NCBI GenBank assembly: GCA_934693135.1
Contig: CAKUVA010000014.1
Coordinates: 1 to 53,679, forward strand
Reading direction: 5' to 3'
Source of the DNA: an uncultured Bacteroidales bacterium
GTDB taxonomy: Bacteria > Bacteroidota > Bacteroidia > Bacteroidales > UBA932
DNA length: 53,679 nucleotides
A program made the translations under genes and the position numbers. Shown here piece after piece: positions 53,489 to 53,679 of the stretch (the first letter of the stretch is position 1; each line of letters starts with the position of its first letter). The notes under the pieces were generated by a model, which was not told the DNA's origin, searched no databases, and saw only the letters and a list, made by a program, of their open reading frames with translations.

Positions 53489-53679
53489 AGGAATACAGTC
53501 ATTGATACGCTACAACAGCGAGGTGGGTTCATAACCACAGGTGAAGTGAAAAGCCGTGGTGAATATGAGCAGCTTCGCCGTGCAATAAAAGATGGAACGC
53601 TTATGCGGCTTCGTAATGGTGTCTATGTGGAAATGTCAGCGTTGGCAAACAACATGATAGATGTGGAACGTATAGTTCC
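53489..53679 (+). CDS. AbiEi-like antitoxin N terminus, cut by the window edge; start codon unclear
   Basis: The frame from TGA 53474-53476 to the edge reads NTVIDTLQQRGGFITTGEV, then EYEQLRRAIKDGTLMRLRNG and VYVEMSALANN. The winged-helix segment GGFxTxxEV...LxxxxxxGxLxRLRxGVY is typical of the AbiEi antitoxin family (type IV toxin-antitoxin). Where the start ATG would be expected, the codon is AGG (53489-53491), and no ATG, GTG or TTG lies between the stop and the conserved region. Either an unusual codon is used or the gene is damaged. A toxin gene would lie beyond the edge. Confidence 0.55.

Overview
The window is ordinary chromosomal DNA of a Bacteroidota bacterium, most likely order Bacteroidales. 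It has a SusC/SusD pair, many Bacteroidetes-type -7 boxes (TAnnTTTG) upstream of genes, few Shine-Dalgarno sequences, and families typical of that group (DUF4153, DUF1703 AAA-ATPases, calcineurin-like phosphoesterases with extra N- and C-terminal domains, a GLUG-type surface lipoprotein). I cannot assign a genus. No insertion sequence or CRISPR array was found. The left edge cuts a tRNA-Pro and the right edge cuts an AbiEi-like antitoxin gene.

Left part (1-18.5 kb). A minus-strand AMP-binding acyl-CoA/ACP ligase diverges from a tightly packed plus-strand run from about 2.06 to 17.23 kb: acyl-ACP thioesterase, AspT/YidE-type transporter, Nudix hydrolase, GT2-like glycosyltransferase, a DUF4922-SpoIID fusion, an AmpG-like MFS permease, a serpin lipoprotein, a NamZ-like exo-muramidase, a Ser-rich repeat protein, glutamate racemase and a GH3 beta-glycosidase. 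The permease, NamZ, SpoIID domain and MurI together point to peptidoglycan turnover and recycling. The Nudix gene carries a 78-nt, GC-rich, hairpin-rich in-frame insertion. RF2 (prfB), class I fumarase and a HAD hydrolase follow.

Middle part (21-42 kb). This is the most interesting area. A minus-strand pair (purple-acid-phosphatase-like phosphoesterase and sn-glycerol-1-phosphate dehydrogenase) diverges from a DeoR/GlpR-type regulator and a GlpT/UhpC-type organophosphate permease. Then come a large divergent surface lipoprotein, SusC/SusD, a secreted calcineurin-like phosphoesterase, a secreted glycerophosphodiester phosphodiesterase, a second phosphoesterase paralogue and, convergently, a polyol(-phosphate) dehydrogenase with a ribulose-phosphate-3-epimerase-family enzyme. 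No glycoside hydrolase is present. I read it as a Sus-type locus for phosphodiester-linked polyol material: glycerophosphodiesters, lipoteichoic or wall teichoic acid, or phosphatidylglycerol head groups. A similar candidate operator lies in front of both the regulator and the dehydrogenase operon.

Right part (42.4-53.7 kb). An outer-membrane barrel protein, a degenerate PurL/AIR-synthase-like protein, PIN-PhoH ATPase and pyruvate phosphate dikinase are followed by a convergent Cof-type HAD phosphatase. From about 49.5 kb the DNA looks more GC-rich to the eye and accessory in content: a DUF4153 membrane protein broken by one in-frame TGA, a DUF1703 AAA-ATPase/PD-(D/E)XK protein, a decayed DUF1016 (YhcG-like) relic, and the start of an AbiEi-like antitoxin that lacks an obvious start codon.
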